Part shown: piece by piece, positions 34,890-46,601 of the stretch
Layout of the letters: each line of letters starts with the position of its first letter
How positions within the stretch are numbered: the first letter of the stretch is position 1
Source: Maylandia zebra
Lineage: Eukaryota; Chordata; Actinopteri; Cichliformes; Cichlidae
Reading direction: 5' to 3'
Assembly (NCBI RefSeq): GCF_041146795.1
Contig: NC_135170.1
Coordinates: 32,661,533 to 32,725,532 of the forward strand
Length of the DNA: 64,000 bases
Position numbers and translations under genes: made by a program
The notes under the pieces: generated by a model
Seen by the model: the letters and a program-made list of their open reading frames with translations, nothing else
What the model was told of the DNA's origin: nothing
Database searches by the model: none

Positions 34890-35576
34890 CCGTCCATTTT
34901 CTTCTGCTTATCTGGGGTCCGGGTCGCGAGGGGCAGCAGCCCAAGCAGAGAAGCCCAGACCTCCCATTTCCTCCAGCTTGTCCGGGGGAAAACCAAGGCC
35001 GAGAGATATAATCTCTCCAGCGTGTCCTGGGTCTACCCCGGGGCCTCCTCCCGGTGCGACATGCCCGCGAATCGCCACCTTATTGTGGTAAATGGTAAAT
35101 GGCCTGCATTTGTATAGCGCTTTTACTAGTCCCCCCTAGGGGACCAAAGTGCTTTACACACTCAGTCATCCACCCATTCACACACACACTCTCACACACT
35201 GGTGGAGGCAAGCTAAAGTTGTACCCACAGCAGACTGACAGAAGCGAGGCTGCCATATCGTGCCATCGGCCCTTCTGGCCAACACCAGTAGGTGGTAGGT
35301 CTTGCCCAAGGACACAACGACCGGGGCTTGAACCGGCAACCTTCCGATTACAAGGCGAACTCCCAACTCTTGAGCCACGATCGCCCCATGGTGGTGGACT
35401 TCCGGTGGTGGAGGGGTTTGTGTGTCCCAAGGATCCCAGGGGCTATGTTGTCTGGGGGGGTTTTGCCCCCTAGTAGGGTCTCCCGTGACAAATTGGTTCT
35501 GGGTGAGGGACCAGACAAAGAGCGATTCAGAAGACCCCTATGAAAAAACCATAGAGGGAGCAGTTCACCCTGCCCG
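34890..35576 (+). mobile_element. Common teleost retroposon-like repeat, left part (target of the CACTA insertion)
   Basis: Landmarks GGGTCGCGAGGGGCAGCAGC, CTCCAGCGTGTCCTGGGTCT, CCCGGGGCCTCCTCCCGGTG and CAGACAAAGAGCGATTCAGA belong to one abundant fish repeat. It is interrupted by a SINE-like element (35085-35391) and by the CACTA element. Its continuation, GGTTACCGGGGCCCCGCCCTG, resumes exactly after the CACTA end at 47489. Confidence 0.8.
35085..35391 (+). mobile_element. SINE-like teleost repeat
   Basis: Starts GGTAAATGGTAAATGGCCTG, then ATTTGTATAGCGCTTTTACT, ACCAAAGTGCTTTACACACT and a right part with CCTTCTGGCCAACACCAGTA. Inserted in the repeat at 34890. A partial reverse copy lies at 13930-14085. 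Confidence 0.75.
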
Positions 35577-36104
35577 CACTGCAAATTATCTGGTGCTTGC
35601 CACGATTTAAAATCCTATTTTTAGACAGGCCAGATTATTTGCCTTGTTTTAAAAAAGATTTACTTGTTTCTAAGTCTGGATTTTAGATAATAAACTTAAA
35701 TTGAGAATAACCACATAATTGTGTCTATATTAGTACAGAAATCCAGAAATGGGAAGAATAACTCTTAAAATAGCCTACATTAGGTCTCTCACCAGATTTC
35801 TCTCAAAATATCACTTGTTTCAAGATAGAGTGACAAACTCAATTTGCTTGATTTAGGAAATTCACCCAAGGCACCTGTTGAAAATATGATTTATTCAAAA
35901 TCATGTCTGACTTCAAAGTTGTACATATAAGGGAAAAAAATTAACCACAATTTATGATACAAATCACATTTCAAAGACAGCTGTTTGTCACAGCATGCCA
36001 GCATTATGTGGTACAACATTGACATTGGTTTAGGGAACATTTAATGACTGTCAACTGATATCATCACAAACTACACTAAGCCAATACTTGGTGCAACCCT
36101 AATC

Positions 36105-39100
36105 TTAAGGGTGATTTCTATGGGAAATAATATCAGAAAGACTGTATTTGATTGGCACAAACACACTGTCCCTAAAACTAATAGAAAAGTATGAAGTATA
36201 ATCAATTAGCTCATGGGCTAATTCTGTAGCTTGAGCAACAATGGGCACAGTTACTTCATATGCCAATAAGTCTTCATTTAAATTCAAAGTTTCATAGCGT
36301 TGGTACTCAAAAGCAATAAAAGATGAGTCAATCAAAAAGATATCCTTTATCAGTCCAAACACAGGGAAAGTGCCATCCACATCTGCAATAATCATGGACT
36401 TCCCAGCAATGTATTTATTGCCATTTAGAACATACCATTTCACTGAGACAACAGACTGCATGACATCTATTCCAAAAAATTCTTTCATTTTTTCCCTAAC
36501 ATATTCATTATTTTTAACAGCTGATACTGGCCCGGATTCCTTTTCTTTCGCAAAAATAGGATGTTCAGTGCCTATTTCATTTTGACAACACTCAAGAAAT
36601 TGATTGTGGTTTGCAAGGGATTTACAAACATTTTTAAAATTTAACTTAGAAGCCCACTGTTTAAAATAGGAGTGCTTAGCCTCAAAGCGCATGCACATAC
36701 TCCTTATTAAAGGTCCAAGCGATAAGATTTGACTGGGAAGATGCAACATATAATTTTGCTTAGGTATTATATTGGCTTCGGGAAAAAGTTGCTTGAACTG
36801 ATACAGGTGTTCTTCAATCATACTTCTCAGTTGCAATACAGTTTGTAAAGAAATAATGGGAGCAAGAACTATTTGAACTATCATAATTAACTTTCTAATA
36901 AATACAACATACTCACTCTCCACACCATACAAAAGAAAAAGTAATATTTTTAAAAGAATTAGCATCTGTCCACAAGACTGTTTCAATTTGTTGTCGTTAG
37001 CCGCTAAAGTGCCAAAGCTAATAGGACATGGTTTATCCCGTATTTCAAGAGGTGAGTAAGGAAAATTTTGAATGTCTGAATTAAACTTGTCTAATTCCAA
37101 TTGTCCTGAGAGAATTAGGTGTTTTAATACAAATTTAACTTCCATTGATGCAACACCTTCAAAAATAACATGCATTATGTCCTGTGGAGTTTGTTTGATC
37201 AGGTCAAATGCAGGAACATCAACTAGTCTGCTTCTTCTATTAATTCCATAAGTAGTTTTGAGGGACGCTTTCAATAAATCTGTGCTTGCTTTATCTATTT
37301 CAAAACACTGCCTGATATGTTTCTCCAGAGTTCTTTGAACAAACTTCTTCTCCTCAAAAACACTTTGCATATCATCAAAGTTGCATTCACAGTGTCTACA
37401 TTTGCTATAAGCAAAACCAATCCCTTCTTTAAAGCCAGCAATCTCATGCTGGGCTAGCATGTCTCCGCAAATGGCTATAACAGCACCAAACAATTCCATT
37501 TCACCATTTGACATTTTAATCCTTACACCATTGTAAAGCAGTGATAGATCTTGAAGTATTCTTTTCAGTACAACATCAGTACCCCACTGAGAAATGTCAT
37601 TTGCTTTAGCAATAGCAAGAAGTATTGCAGCTAACTTTGACCTAAATTTTGGATCAACATTGACCAATTTGTTTGCAGAAGCATGGGACCCTAAGGGGTT
37701 ACATATTTCAATTTCATCTGTGTACAGTATTAATTGCAATGCATTTGGCCTCTGAGAAAACAAGGGGTGAGATGTAAAGAGGGACCCGTCTCTAAAATCA
37801 TAGAAGAATCCCTCTCTGCTTCTTTGTGGTGCAGTGTTCAACATGGTAAAGATTCTCTCATTAGTCATTAACTGCTTTAGACTTTCAATTAATGGTACAT
37901 AGTAAAAACTTTTGTTCCTTAAGGACATGACCCTTGAAAGACCTTGCTTTACCCAACATATCTTCTGGGATACTACTACTTCCTCTGCGTTGACTGGACA
38001 GAACATTTCCCCTATGGCTCTACTCTGTCCATATGCAATGGTGGAGAAAGGATCCATGAATTTATCAAATGTAGCCAAAGCCTCATCTTGAAGCTGAGTG
38101 GTTCCCTCGGCATTATCTTCAAACACTGTCTTCATTCTTTCCTTGAGCGTATCCAAAAGAACAGCCTGATACTGTTGCACTCCTGAGATGATATGTTTGA
38201 CCGTTCTCTGTGAAAACATTTGAAACAAAAGTAACTTATTCTGCATTTATATATATAAAAAAAAAAAATTCTGAATTCCATTATGAACAAGTAAGACATT
38301 GATTGCCTTATGTAATGTATTGATCCATTAAGACTATAACATACCTGTGATAAGTGGCACTGTTCTTGAACACTGATAGCAAAAGCTGCAGCAGATCTGG
38401 TAATATCATGTCTGGTAAAGGATGTTGTAGCAACAGCTTCTTCCTTTAGAGCAGAAAAACAAAGTTACTCCAAACTCCTGGCCAATTATAGAAATTCTTA
38501 CATAACAGGTATAATCAGTTACACCTAATGATTGGTCCATTAAAAAACAAAGTGCATGACAGTGACTAGTGTTACAGTTGTGAATATTCAATATAATATA
38601 AGATAATATAATATTCATTCTTTGGAATAAAGAAAAAAGAAGTGGAAAAGAAATCAAAGACAAAGAAACAATAAAAAAGGGGTTGTCCATTTTTTTTTGA
38701 TGAGGCTAGGGATTGGATTCATGAGAATGAGATTTTATCTTTTTAAATAATGAATTTTTGTTCGCACTTAGATATTAGTTTCTTTACATGTTTGTTGTAT
38801 TTATTAAATTATTTATGTATTTTTAAATCACGTAATTTAGATTTGCACTTAGAATTTATGGTAGTATTAGTATATGGATATATATTTTATTGTATGCATT
38901 TATTAATTTATTTAATTTTCAAGAAAATCATTCTTATCCATGTTTTGGCAGTATTTCTGGCCAACAGATTTTTTTTTACAGTGCTTCCAAATACTCTGTG
39001 TCTTACCTGAAACCGTATTCACCATTTCTAATTCTTACGAGATACCCAAATTGCTGCCACATTGAATGATTTAAGCGCGCTGAGAGTGTCTTTGATGCAA

Positions 39101-39808
39101 ACTTCACCAGGAGACATGCCAGCCGCAGAGTGTGTGCCTTCTCCGGCTGCAGCATAGCCTGTACTATCTACACTGAACTGCTATTCTGTTTATTTATTTT
39201 TTATTTCATCCTGCAGGATGAAATTGTGATTTAAAATCCAACCATAGTGGAAATCGCTTGTAACAGTTTGAAGAACAATATCTAGCGGTATAATATCGCG
39301 AGATCTCGTTAAATTTCTCTTGACTAAAAATGGAGAAAAGGATTAAAAGTAATATAGGACCAAATACGAGGAGTTAGACATAGCTAAATTTGTCATCAGA
39401 CGCCACACTACATTTTATTTAGTTTAACACTTACCGTGATCGGGCTGTCAACAACCTGAGGCTCCTGGACTTCAGCCAAAGATCCACCAGTTGATATTTC
39501 CACGGTGCTGGTTGTTGTTGCAGTACTACAGTTGGCAAAGACTGAAACACCAAAATTTTCCGATCCTAAAGAGTGGGATGTTGGGGGGATCCTCCATCCT
39601 CTTGGTGGGCTTCCATTCGTCAAATACAGAGGGTGCGTCCGTTTAATGTGGCGAAAGAATGAGTTAAAAACTCTTTTTCACAGCCATCTATTCCACAGTA
39701 AACCCAAAAATCCTGCCTTCGACCATGAGCTGCATTTATGTGGCTAAGGAGCACCTTCAGAGTTAAAGAAACAAAGATAAAACAGATCATACATCTCCAG
39801 AGCGCCAT
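36105..39808 (-). pseudogene. CACTA transposase, C2H2 fingers plus DDE domain (one probable frameshift)
   Basis: Exons on the minus strand are 39808-39435, 38443-38345 and 38207-36105, with GT-AG junctions in phase 0. Exon 1 has a first C2H2 finger (CMIC ... HINAAH) and a second (CGIDGC ... HIKRTH). The frame slips between the two halves of finger 2 near 39655. Exon 1 is 374 nt where a multiple of three is needed, so one base has probably been lost. Exon 3 is a single 2.1-kb frame. Numbered from the Met at 38246, it has YTDEIEICNPLGS (Asp about 177), GDMLAQHEIAGF followed by CRHCEC (Asp about 262), PQDIMHVIFEGV (about 355) and CMRFEAKHSYFK (Glu about 522). These are candidate DDE residues and a zinc ribbon. 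The predicted role is cut-and-paste transposition in the nucleus. If the frameshift is real, this copy cannot make full-length enzyme. Confidence 0.75.
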
Positions 39809-40387
39809 GGTGAACTGTTTTCGCGCTGTAGCAATGCAGCTTTACTTTACCGCTCTCCACTGAAGGCCACAGATGAGAGTGTGGGACCATGGGAAAGGCA
39901 ATTTTAAAAATATATGTATCCTTAATTATCCAATTTTTCAGGTTTAAATTACATCAGTTATATTTATTTTTAGGCAATAAGTGTTTAAGACTGAATTTAT
40001 ATTTTCATTTTCTTTTTTTTTACTTAAAAAAAATTAAATATAAATAATTTTCTGCATGCGCATTCTCAGTTCCTGTCGTGACGTTACTTTCACGCGGGAC
40101 AAACTCTTTTCCCCTGCTTTGTTAACCATCAGGACCGTTAGGAAGATCAAAATTATTTATCTAAACAAAGTGAACAGTAATTTAAGATTGGTAACATTAA
40201 GTTGATTTGAAAAATACTATGGTACAACGATGTTATTAAGATAAAGTCGTGTTTTGTGAGGGCTGCTACTAGTTAGCAGTCTAGCTAATGTGTTAACTTT
40301 AGCTAAATGATCTTATTTAAGCTGTAGGATATTTCCAGGTACTGTGAGTGGAGGCTTTGGAACGAACTAGAGAACTGCTGTCACGGC

Positions 40388-43300
40388 ATGGACAAGTTTG
40401 ACGATGCCATACTGTCTGTGTTGCAGGGTAAGTCTTATTTTTCAGTTATTTTGGTACGTTAGCTAAGCAGCCTTAACATCTGTTAGCATCATTTCTGAAA
40501 CTTGGAGCTAGGATTGCACTCTACTCTGAACTTTATCCACATTATAGCCTTGAGCTGTCTTTGCCTAAATAGACTTGGAACATCATTCTTGAAGACACCC
40601 AAAAATAGTTTTATTGCATTCCTAAATATTTGATAAACTGTTTTAAGTTTGACATTTTATCCTGTTAATATTACTTATTGCTAAAATACATTTATTGACA
40701 AAAAATGACCTCAATATGTAATAAGCCACGCCCAGGAAAAGAGAAATAAATATCACTTTTGAAGTTGTTTTTCTCTTTTACAGCTGCGAATATTGATGAG
40801 GAAACTTTTAGAAGCTTTACCCGGGATGACCTAAAGGATCTTTTTCCGGGCCATGAAAATTTCTTCCATAGAAAGAAGATTTGGGATTTTATCAGCCAAA
40901 AGGTAAATACACATTATACCACTAAGAAGATGATTACTGTCCATATTGTCTAGCATTAATTTGCCTAATTGTGTATTTTTGTTTATATCCCACAACTGTT
41001 ATAGTTTAAGAGTACTGACCAAGATGCCAACACTTTCCATCGAAGCGAGAGTAACCCCTTAGGCTTTGATGTGTCACAATGTCAGCCTCAAACTTCCACT
41101 CCCATTTCCTACACTGCTGACAAAAAAATGAAAATGCCAGACCCACCAGAGTATGTGGTGTATACAGATTCAGAGTTGGACATGGTGCGCAGTCAGTACT
41201 GTGCATTGCTCCACAGTGGAAAGGAAAAGGACTGTAGGATGTCGAAGGAGCTCTGTTGCAGACTTGTAAGGAACACAGTCACCAGCATGGTTGCAATCCT
41301 CCGTGCTAGTCCCATGGGGAAAGAAGTAACATACCCCTCCAAACTCGAAATGAGAGCAATGTCACAGAAGATTGTCGACTATTACCCCATGTTACGTGAT
41401 GCTGACACACACATGCCATACGTAAGTCATTCTTTACCCACTACAATATCTAAAATTGAGTGAGATAATAAAAGGATGTACAAATATATATTATTTTACC
41501 ACAGCTGACCATCTACACCAAACTGTACAAACGACTCCAAAATATGAAGTCTCCAAGGAAGAGGCAGGGCTCCATGCCACAACGAGGCAGGCCCAGGAAG
41601 ACTCTTTTGTAAAATTGTATTTATTTAAATTTTTACTTTTTAATTATTTTACTTGCATTTTTAATCACTTTTATATTTAAATATATTTAAATGTTCATTT
41701 GCTATTTATCTAGGGATTGAGAGTAACGCAATTTCTATTCTCTGTATGTCCTGTACATGTGGCAGAATCGACAAATAAAGTTGACTTTGACTTTGACTTT
41801 TTTTTTCAGCTCAGATGACACAGACAATGGGACTGAAGGTGACCTAAGTGGTGAAGCAAGTGGTTCAAGTGACTATACCAAAGTTCTTGAGAGCAATGAT
41901 GACCTCAGCGAGGATAACTCAAATGCAGGTGTGTACTTTGGTCTGCTGTACTAATGACTTTTGGACATCTAAAACTTCAAAGAGACCACAACAACAACAA
42001 CAACAACAATCTTTATTTATAGAGCACATTTAAAAGCCTTGGGCATACCAAAGTGCTTTACATAAAACAATAAAAAATAAAACAGTTCAAACATTAACAT
42101 CAAATACATAAAAGTAACGGATTATGTTCACAGATAAAAGCCACCAATAAGAGTAAACTGCAGCACATAGGTTATAGCGAGGTAAGACTGTACCACCATG
42201 ATAAAAGACACCAATAATGGAAAGATAGCAGAGAATTTAATACAATAGGTCAATAGGTCACTGCAAGCAAGCCAGCATTTAACTGGTAGAAAAGGCAAGT
42301 TTAAAAAGATATGTTTTTAGCTGTGATTTAAAAGAATGAATAGAATCAGACGCCCGGATGCCAATCGGGAGATTGTTCCACAGCTCCGGTGCAACTAGAG
42401 CAAACGATCGATCACCTCTAGATTTCAGTCGAGATCTGGGCTGAACCAACAGTAACTGTGAGAATGACCTTAAAGCCCTAGCAGGAGCATATGGGTTTAA
42501 AAGTTCCTTAAGATAGCTTGGTGCAGTGTTATTGGTAATTTTAAAAGTAAACAACAAAATTTTAAATTGAATACGATATTTGACAGGCAGCCAGTGCAGA
42601 TCAGCAAGGACAGGAGTAATGTGGGCAAACTTCTTGGTTTTAGTTAGAATGCGTGCTGCAGCATTCTGAACTGTCTGTAATCTATGTAAAAGGGAAGAGT
42701 GGAGACCACAATAAAGTGAATTGCAGTAATCAAGCCTTGACGTTATAAAGGCGTGGATGAGCTTTTCTAGGTCTTTATACGGGATATAGTGCCTGGTCTT
42801 AGAAATAAGGCGAAGCTGGTAAAAACTGGATCTGACAACAGCAGACACTTGTTTATCAAGTTTAAATGAGCTGTCAAATAAGACACCCAGATTCCTAACA
42901 GTGTCAGAGAAAGAACTAGTGAGAAAACCAAAGGCATCCCGAAGTTTGGCACGAAGGGCATTACTACCAAAAATCATAATTTCAGTTTTCTTATCATTGA
43001 GGATAAGAGTATTTGCCAAAAGCCATTTCTTGACCTCACACATGCATTCTCGAAAGCTATTCAAAGACAGAGCAAGATCATCGTTTAACTCAAAATAGAT
43101 CTGGATATCATCCGCATAATAGTGAAAAGCAATGTGGTATTTCTCAAAGATAGCACTTAAGGGAAGCATGTACAATGAGAAAAGGGTAGGGCCTAACACA
43201 GATCCCTGGGGGACACCACAGCAAACAGGTACAGCCGAAGAAGAGGATGTGGCCAAATGTACCGAAGAGAGCCGATTGGAGAGGTAAGATTTAAACCAAT

Positions 43301-46300
43301 CCAAGGCAGCGCCCTTAATGCCTACAGTGTGCTCTAGTCTCGCCAATAGGATGTTGTGGTCAACAATGTCAAATGCCGATGAAAGATCCAATAGCACTAG
43401 GACAGAGGGGCGTCCATTGTCAGCCATTAGTAAAAGATCATTGAAAACACGAAGCAGCGCTGATTCAGTGCTGTGATGTTGTTTGAAGGCCGATTGAAAT
43501 TTATCATTTATATTATTCTCATCCAGGAAGGTCTGCAATTGAAGCAGAACCACCTTCTCAAGAATTTTAGCCAGGAAGGGAAGCTTAGAAATCGGTCTAT
43601 AGTTGGCAAAATCACTATGATCAAGGTTCCTTTTTTTTAGAACAGGTTGAATTATAGCATGTTTGAGAGCTGAAGGTACATAGCCAGAAAGCAAGGAAAA
43701 GTTCAATATGGACAATAAACAAGGTCCAATTGCATTAAAACAATCCTTGACTATACGGGATACCACCTGCCCTCAGTTTTCTGTTCAGAGTGCATCACAA
43801 GATTTATACAGTGTTGAGTATTTTCCTTAACTTTCTAGCTATTCCCTGTTATTACATTCTGCTCATCTTCTGTTTTTTCCTCAGAGAAAGAATCCCAATT
43901 GCCGCTACCCTCCACTGTACCAACTACGTCAAACAATACTACGCTGGCTTTACCACTATTATCCAAGTCAGCCTCATGCTCTGCACCCAGGCCTGATATA
44001 GGTCCTTCAACTGCACCTCCAGATGATGTTGTTAGTAAGTCCACCATCACCCTTATCTACCTCTCAGTCTGACTGTGGTTCCTCTTACAGCTCTTTCCAA
44101 AATATGGTTGAAGCAATGAACCCCGTTCTAAGTGTTTATTCCATAAATCATAGTGGTTTGGCATTAACTCGAGTTGGTGTGTAAAATCAACAAATGATAG
44201 ATCCGTCATTCCAGTTTGCCAGTTAGCCATAGTAAGTATTTTAATACTTTGTGTTGTAATGGGTGTTACTCAGTGCTGATTATTTACACATGTAAATCCT
44301 CATGCTGGTCACATCTATCATGCCTTATCACAGTGTTTCTGTCATAGATCAAATTACCTAAAATATTTTTATCCATCAGCTCATAATCACTGTTCACACT
44401 GATGTGAACGATATACACAGTAAACAACCTTTACCTTATTTTCACCACAGTTTTATTCACGGGCATCTTAAACTTTCGTTTTAATATTTGATTCTGTTCA
44501 ATCTAACAATTAACATAAATCCATGATCATTATAAGAAAAGGACAAAGGGAAATGATCAGGACATATAGGGTCAGTTCATTACTCAAACAAATTTAACCT
44601 AAACATTAATTCTCATAAATATTATACTTAAAAACAACCATGCAACCTTACTAGAAATGACTGATTATAAAAATCTGAATTTTGTGAAGTCTAGTTACAC
44701 CATGTCTTACAATTGCTCTTTGCTTTCCCTAGCAGACCATGACAGCCTGAAGATGCAGGCAAGACATTACAAAACCTTGAGCAACATGTACAGGAAACCC
44801 AATGCAAAACCCAACCAAAGTGACGTCGCTCAAATTTTGGACCTGGAGTTTGAGGCCAGACGAGCTTTTGTTGACGCAGATGTTACAAGGGAAGAAGACA
44901 GGCCTAGAAAAATATTTGAAGCATACCCGTGCTTCAAAGACATAGGAAATGTAAGTTCAACTACCGTCAGTTAAATTCCTTGCTTTCTCTGGATAGGTTT
45001 AGCTAGTTCTTGACTAACTGAGCACAACTTTGTCATAGGTGATGGATGAACTGCGTCGCATCATTGGTGGCTCCAACTGCAAATACATAGATCAAATGAA
45101 GGGTCGATGGGCAGAGTTTTGTTCGAAGGTGCAGTTCTATGGCATTTGGAAGAAGGTCCTGAAACCTCCTCTCCCCTTGGATGTACGTGGAGGTAAGTGG
45201 CCTTTGCATACATTAAATCCATACATCAGATATGTTCGGATTGCTTTGTTGAGATACTTTTCTCCGTTCACAGTGGATTTTACTGTCACTCTCTTCAATG
45301 CACTTCCATCTCTTTTTCCTTCAAAAACTACACCACCAAAGCGGCTGGGAGGTGCCAGTGAGGCTCTCCTTCATATCCTCAAGGTGCGAACAGCTGCAAT
45401 ACCAGCCACTGTAACTTGTACTCCATTTACTTGTATTGTTATTATTAATATTATTATTTTGCTTTTCCTGCTTAATAAGAGTGGGTTGAAGTTCAATTCA
45501 GCAGGGATTAAATTACTCCTTATTCAGGATTTCTTAATTGTTATTCAAAACCTACTCCAGAGAGGCAGCACAGAGCAAAAGCACATTGCAGTTAGGATAC
45601 AAGTAGAAGCAGTAAAATGATATATTTAAAAAGGCCTTCAAAAACTAGAATATGTAACAAAGTTAAAAGAAATAGTTTTAAAAAAAACAAATGAGAAAAA
45701 AAGCACAAATAGACATGATAAAAATGCTGCAAACTAGAGAAAATTCATGCTCAGAATTAATACACAGCAAAATCTCCAGTGTTAAATTAACACTTTTGAC
45801 AGTGTTATATGTTTAAAAGTAACCTAGTCGGTTTTGAAGATTAACAATGGCTAACACTGAGCAGTGCTGATTTTCTAACACTAGAATATTTCTAACATTT
45901 TGAGTTATTTTCCAGTGTTAGAAAATCAGCACTGCTCAGTGTTAGCCATTGTTAATCTTCAAAACCGACTAGGTTACTTTTAAACATATAACACTGTCAA
46001 AAGTGTTAATTTAACACTCAACAGTGTTGTATTTAACACTCAGAGGTGTGGACCCATATAGACACTCTCCAGTGTTAATTTAACACTGGAGATTTTGCTG
46101 TGTACATTTCCAAAATTTCATATTTATGTAAGTCAGATATTTTATATTTATTTCTTCTATTCCAACAGTAAATCAGTTGGAGCATTCTAAACTCTTGATA
46201 TTGCTTTTTGTGTCTTAAGCTGTTTGGATGCACAGCAACCCTTTCATTTAAAATCTTGAAGAATTTGTCCTTTTTTTGTGCTTTTCTAGCCGGGTGAAGA

Positions 46301-46601
46301 TGCAATGCTATACCTGGAGAAGCGGCCTCTCTCCTCCCCAGTGCTGCTTTTTGATGGAACAACCAGCATTGTTGCTGTAGGAAACATACCAGTGACCACT
46401 CTCCCCTTGGAGGATTTCTGGGAAGGAATGTTGGTGTTGATGGCATATTACTACACCTTGCACTTAACATACCCAAAATGTGTTGCAACAGTCCTCTCTG
46501 TCATACAAACTGAGGTAATCACTGATGCCATCCATGATCAAGATGCCACTAGTGCATATAAGAAAGCAATAGCTGAGTGGAAGTCGTTCTTTGAAAAATA
46601 G
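40388..46601 (+). CDS. SAM-domain (SAMD3-like) protein carried by the CACTA element
   Basis: Ten exons join without a stop: 40388-40427, 40784-40902, 41005-41421, 41505-41608, 41820-41938, 43885-44034, 44733-44950, 45039-45192, 45274-45383 and 46290-46601. Together they give 1743 nt and 580 aa. Residues 1-53 form a SAM-like module (DDAILSVLQAANIDEETF ... DLKDLFPGHENFFHRKKIW). Next come a region with many Cys and basic residues, an acidic Ser/Asp linker (exons 5-6), and a conserved segment with RKPNAKPNQSDVAQILDLEF and KIFEAYPCFKDIGN. The C-terminal exon of 104 codons is well conserved in style. Fish genomes contain many annotated SAMD3-like genes of this layout. I infer they are the second gene of such elements, perhaps assisting the transposase. 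Exon 4's donor (GTAAAA) abuts a LINE insertion and is the weakest junction. Confidence 0.75.
41609..41818 (+). mobile_element. LINE 3' tail with TTTGAC repeats
   Basis: GAATCGACAAATAAAGTTGACTTTGACTTTGACTT is typical of a fish non-LTR 3' end with a short tandem tail. It lies in intron 4 of the SAM gene and runs directly into the polypyrimidine tract of the next acceptor. The left border is uncertain. Confidence 0.6.
41990..43785 (-). mobile_element. 5'-truncated L2-type LINE with open reverse transcriptase frame
   Basis: An open frame at 43766-42279 (495 aa) covers most of a reverse transcriptase: YRPISKLPFLAKILEK, a GVPQGSVLGPTLFSLYMLPL motif, catalytic YADD at residues about 217-220, and a C-terminal WNNLPIGIR segment. 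The N-terminal endonuclease is missing. The 3' end (low coordinates) has AATAAAG followed by (TTG)n, seen on + as (CAA)n at 41990-42008, consistent with L2-clade tails. Inserted in intron 5 of the SAM gene within the CACTA element. The intact frame suggests a recent insertion. Confidence 0.88.
45763..46102. mobile_element. Perfect-hairpin MITE with TA duplication
   Basis: Ends CACAGCAAAATCTCC / GGAGATTTTGCTGTG, bounded by TA on both sides. Inside, a 105-bp arm (from AGTGTTAAATTAACAC to TTTTCTAACACT) is repeated in perfect inverted form after a spacer of about 35 bp. A segment with GGTGTGGACCCATATAGACA lies between the right arm and the right end. It is in intron 9 of the SAM gene. TIR and TA target suggest a Tc1/mariner-type mobiliser; this is an inference. 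Confidence 0.85.

Noticed and set aside
35085..35610. Several 60-120 aa frames on both strands
   Set aside because: They fall within SINE-like and retroposon-like repeats and show no protein motifs.
45039..45620. 193-aa single-exon frame on +
   Set aside because: It reads through the donor after exon 8 of the SAM gene. Splicing to 45274 restores the family-like sequence in phase.
40388..46601. SAM-domain gene as an ordinary host gene in the sulfotransferase intron
   Set aside because: It lies wholly between matching CACTG ends and head-to-head with a transposase, inside a repeat that resumes exactly at the far border.
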